Source of the DNA: Planctomycetota bacterium
GTDB lineage: Bacteria > Planctomycetota > B129-G9
Direction of reading: 5' to 3'
DNA: 6,775 nt
Assembly (NCBI GenBank): GCA_003644325.1
Contig: QNCA01000075.1
Location: forward strand, 1 to 6,775
Of this stretch, positions 6,736 through 6,775 are shown one piece after another (within the stretch, counting starts at the first letter, position 1; each line of letters starts with the position of its first letter). The position numbers and the translations under genes were made by a program. Below the pieces are notes generated by a model that made no database searches, was not told the DNA's origin, and saw only the letters and a list, made by a program, of their open reading frames with translations.

Positions 6736-6775
6736 GGCGGCGCCCCGGGTGGTCTCGATTTCCGCGTCCTTTGCC

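Overview
This is a GC-rich bacterial window with three protein genes and two clusters of a small non-coding repeat element. The diderm-type lipoprotein signal, the sigma-54 activator and the style of the Ig-like/TPR lipoprotein suggest a Gram-negative environmental bacterium. A planctomycete-like or other PVC-type lineage is possible, but the sequence alone does not fix the phylum.

Layout. Positions 1-287 hold no gene. They contain one complete 168-bp MITE-like element (copy A, 6-173, flanked by TA), followed by a hairpin-bearing remnant of a related element (176-240) and a short leader. Positions 288-2687 (+) encode a 799-residue lipoprotein with four Ig-like repeats, a Pro/Glu-rich linker and a C-terminal TPR array. 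After a 132-bp gap that begins with a G-run tract, recJ (single-strand-specific 5'-3' exonuclease) runs from 2820 to 4541 (+). Positions 4542-4923 lie between convergent genes. They hold a truncated element copy (C, 4576-4665) abutting a full copy (B, 4666-4835), both inverted relative to copy A, and then a C-rich heptamer tract. Positions 4924-6735 (-) encode a GAF/AAA+/Fis-HTH sigma-54-dependent activator. Its frame stays open to the right edge, so its true N-terminus may lie outside the window.

How the parts relate. The lipoprotein and recJ are co-directional and could share a transcript, but no functional link between them is visible. The regulator is convergent with them and has no recognisable target here. 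The most unusual content is non-coding. The repeat family has TA-flanked termini, a 69-bp near-palindromic core with compensatory changes between copies, and signs of repeated insertion at one internal TA. Separately, G-run tracts able to form G-quadruplexes begin exactly three bases after the stop codons of two of the three genes, on the sense strand each time.
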